From positions 1 to 13,273 of the forward strand of contig USCK01000041.1 in the NCBI GenBank assembly GCA_900553205.1: 13,273 nt of DNA, read 5' to 3'. Both the position numbers and the translations under genes were made by a program. The first letter of the stretch is position 1. Every line of letters starts with the position of its first letter. Source of the stretch: an uncultured bacterium. Lineage in GTDB: Bacteria; Cyanobacteriota; Vampirovibrionia; Gastranaerophilales; Gastranaerophilaceae. Below the pieces are notes generated by a model, which ran no database searches, was not told the DNA's origin, and saw only the letters and a list, made by a program, of their open reading frames with translations. Positions 13,131 to 13,273 of the stretch are shown piece by piece.

Positions 13131-13273
13131 TCGTCATTCAAAAGGCGAAACAATTACGCCTCGCATTAAACGGCAACGCTCCAAATCAAATCGAAAAAAT
13201 ACTTTTTCCGATTATGAATTTTCGATTTTCATGCCTGTCTTGAATTTCTTCCACGCTCACAGAGTTTCGGCAA
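13131..13273. other. Structured, less AT-rich segment running off the window
   Basis: By hand count, GC rises from about 16% (13021-13120) to about 39% here. Inverted repeats are AGGCG (13143-13147) with CGCCT (13157-13161), and AAATCGAAAA (13188-13197) with TTTTCGATTT (13219-13228), which encloses a smaller GAAAAA/TTTTTC pair. One plus-strand frame is open from 13111 to the edge, but it has no start with a ribosome-binding site and its composition does not look like protein. It may be a dispersed repeat, a structured RNA, or the edge of a mobile element; it is incomplete. Confidence 0.4.

Noticed and set aside
13111..13273. Open plus-strand frame at the right edge as a gene start
   Set aside because: The only ATG (13231) lacks a ribosome-binding site, and the segment is dominated by inverted repeats.
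1..13273. tRNA or rRNA genes, insertion sequences, phage genes
   Set aside because: No tRNA arms, rRNA-like stretches, transposase motifs or phage structural genes were seen on either strand.

Overview
The window is AT-rich (about two thirds A+T by eye) and densely coding, with genes on both strands. It reads as a chromosomal segment of a diderm bacterium: there is a SecA translocase, a TolC/NodT-type outer-membrane channel with a signal peptide, and an EmrA-type periplasmic adaptor. Together with several large or small lineage-specific proteins, two of them carrying a short F-K-G motif, the best guess is a gut-associated non-photosynthetic cyanobacterial relative (Vampirovibrionia/Melainabacteria, order Gastranaerophilales). 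That assignment is inference from gene content and style; no rRNA or tRNA is present to fix it.

Layout. 1-1707 (minus): N-terminal 569 residues of SecA, cut by the window edge. 1879-4035 (plus): a 718-residue, mostly helical protein of unknown function with an Asn/Gln-rich N terminus, an NVQFKG motif and a Val/Glu/Thr/Pro/Lys linker. A bidirectional terminator (4061-4088) separates it from a convergent outer-membrane efflux channel (4119-5555, minus). The channel is divergent from a MarR-family regulator (5655-6134) and an EmrA/HlyD adaptor (6151-7125), with a strong nested inverted repeat between them. This is a drug-efflux locus lacking its inner-membrane pump. After a terminator comes a CCA-adding-enzyme-like nucleotidyltransferase (7244-8335), perhaps on a leaderless transcript. 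Its 3' end overlaps by 17 bp a convergent 529-residue membrane protein with a textbook EF-hand loop (8319-9908, minus).

Upstream of that lie an orphan NarL/LuxR-type response regulator (10027-10689, minus), a bidirectional-looking terminator (10811-10841) and a uridine-kinase-like P-loop kinase with an extra N-terminal region (10863-11702, minus). The right end holds an 82-residue protein with a C-terminal glycine-rich hydrophobic helix (12016-12264, plus), a short non-coding stretch with three copies of an 11-bp repeat, and a 157-residue Gln/Thr-rich protein with an internal repeat (12491-12964, minus). Last comes a structured, less AT-rich segment (from about 13131) that runs off the window.

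How the genes work together. The TolC-MarR-EmrA cluster is the one clear functional unit: the regulator probably represses itself, the adaptor and the channel from the shared operator. The EF-hand membrane protein follows the orphan response regulator on the same strand, but it has its own promoter-like sequence topped by two identical 11-bp direct repeats spaced 22 bp apart. The remaining genes look like independent transcription units, several with a candidate hairpin or palindrome at or near the predicted transcript start.
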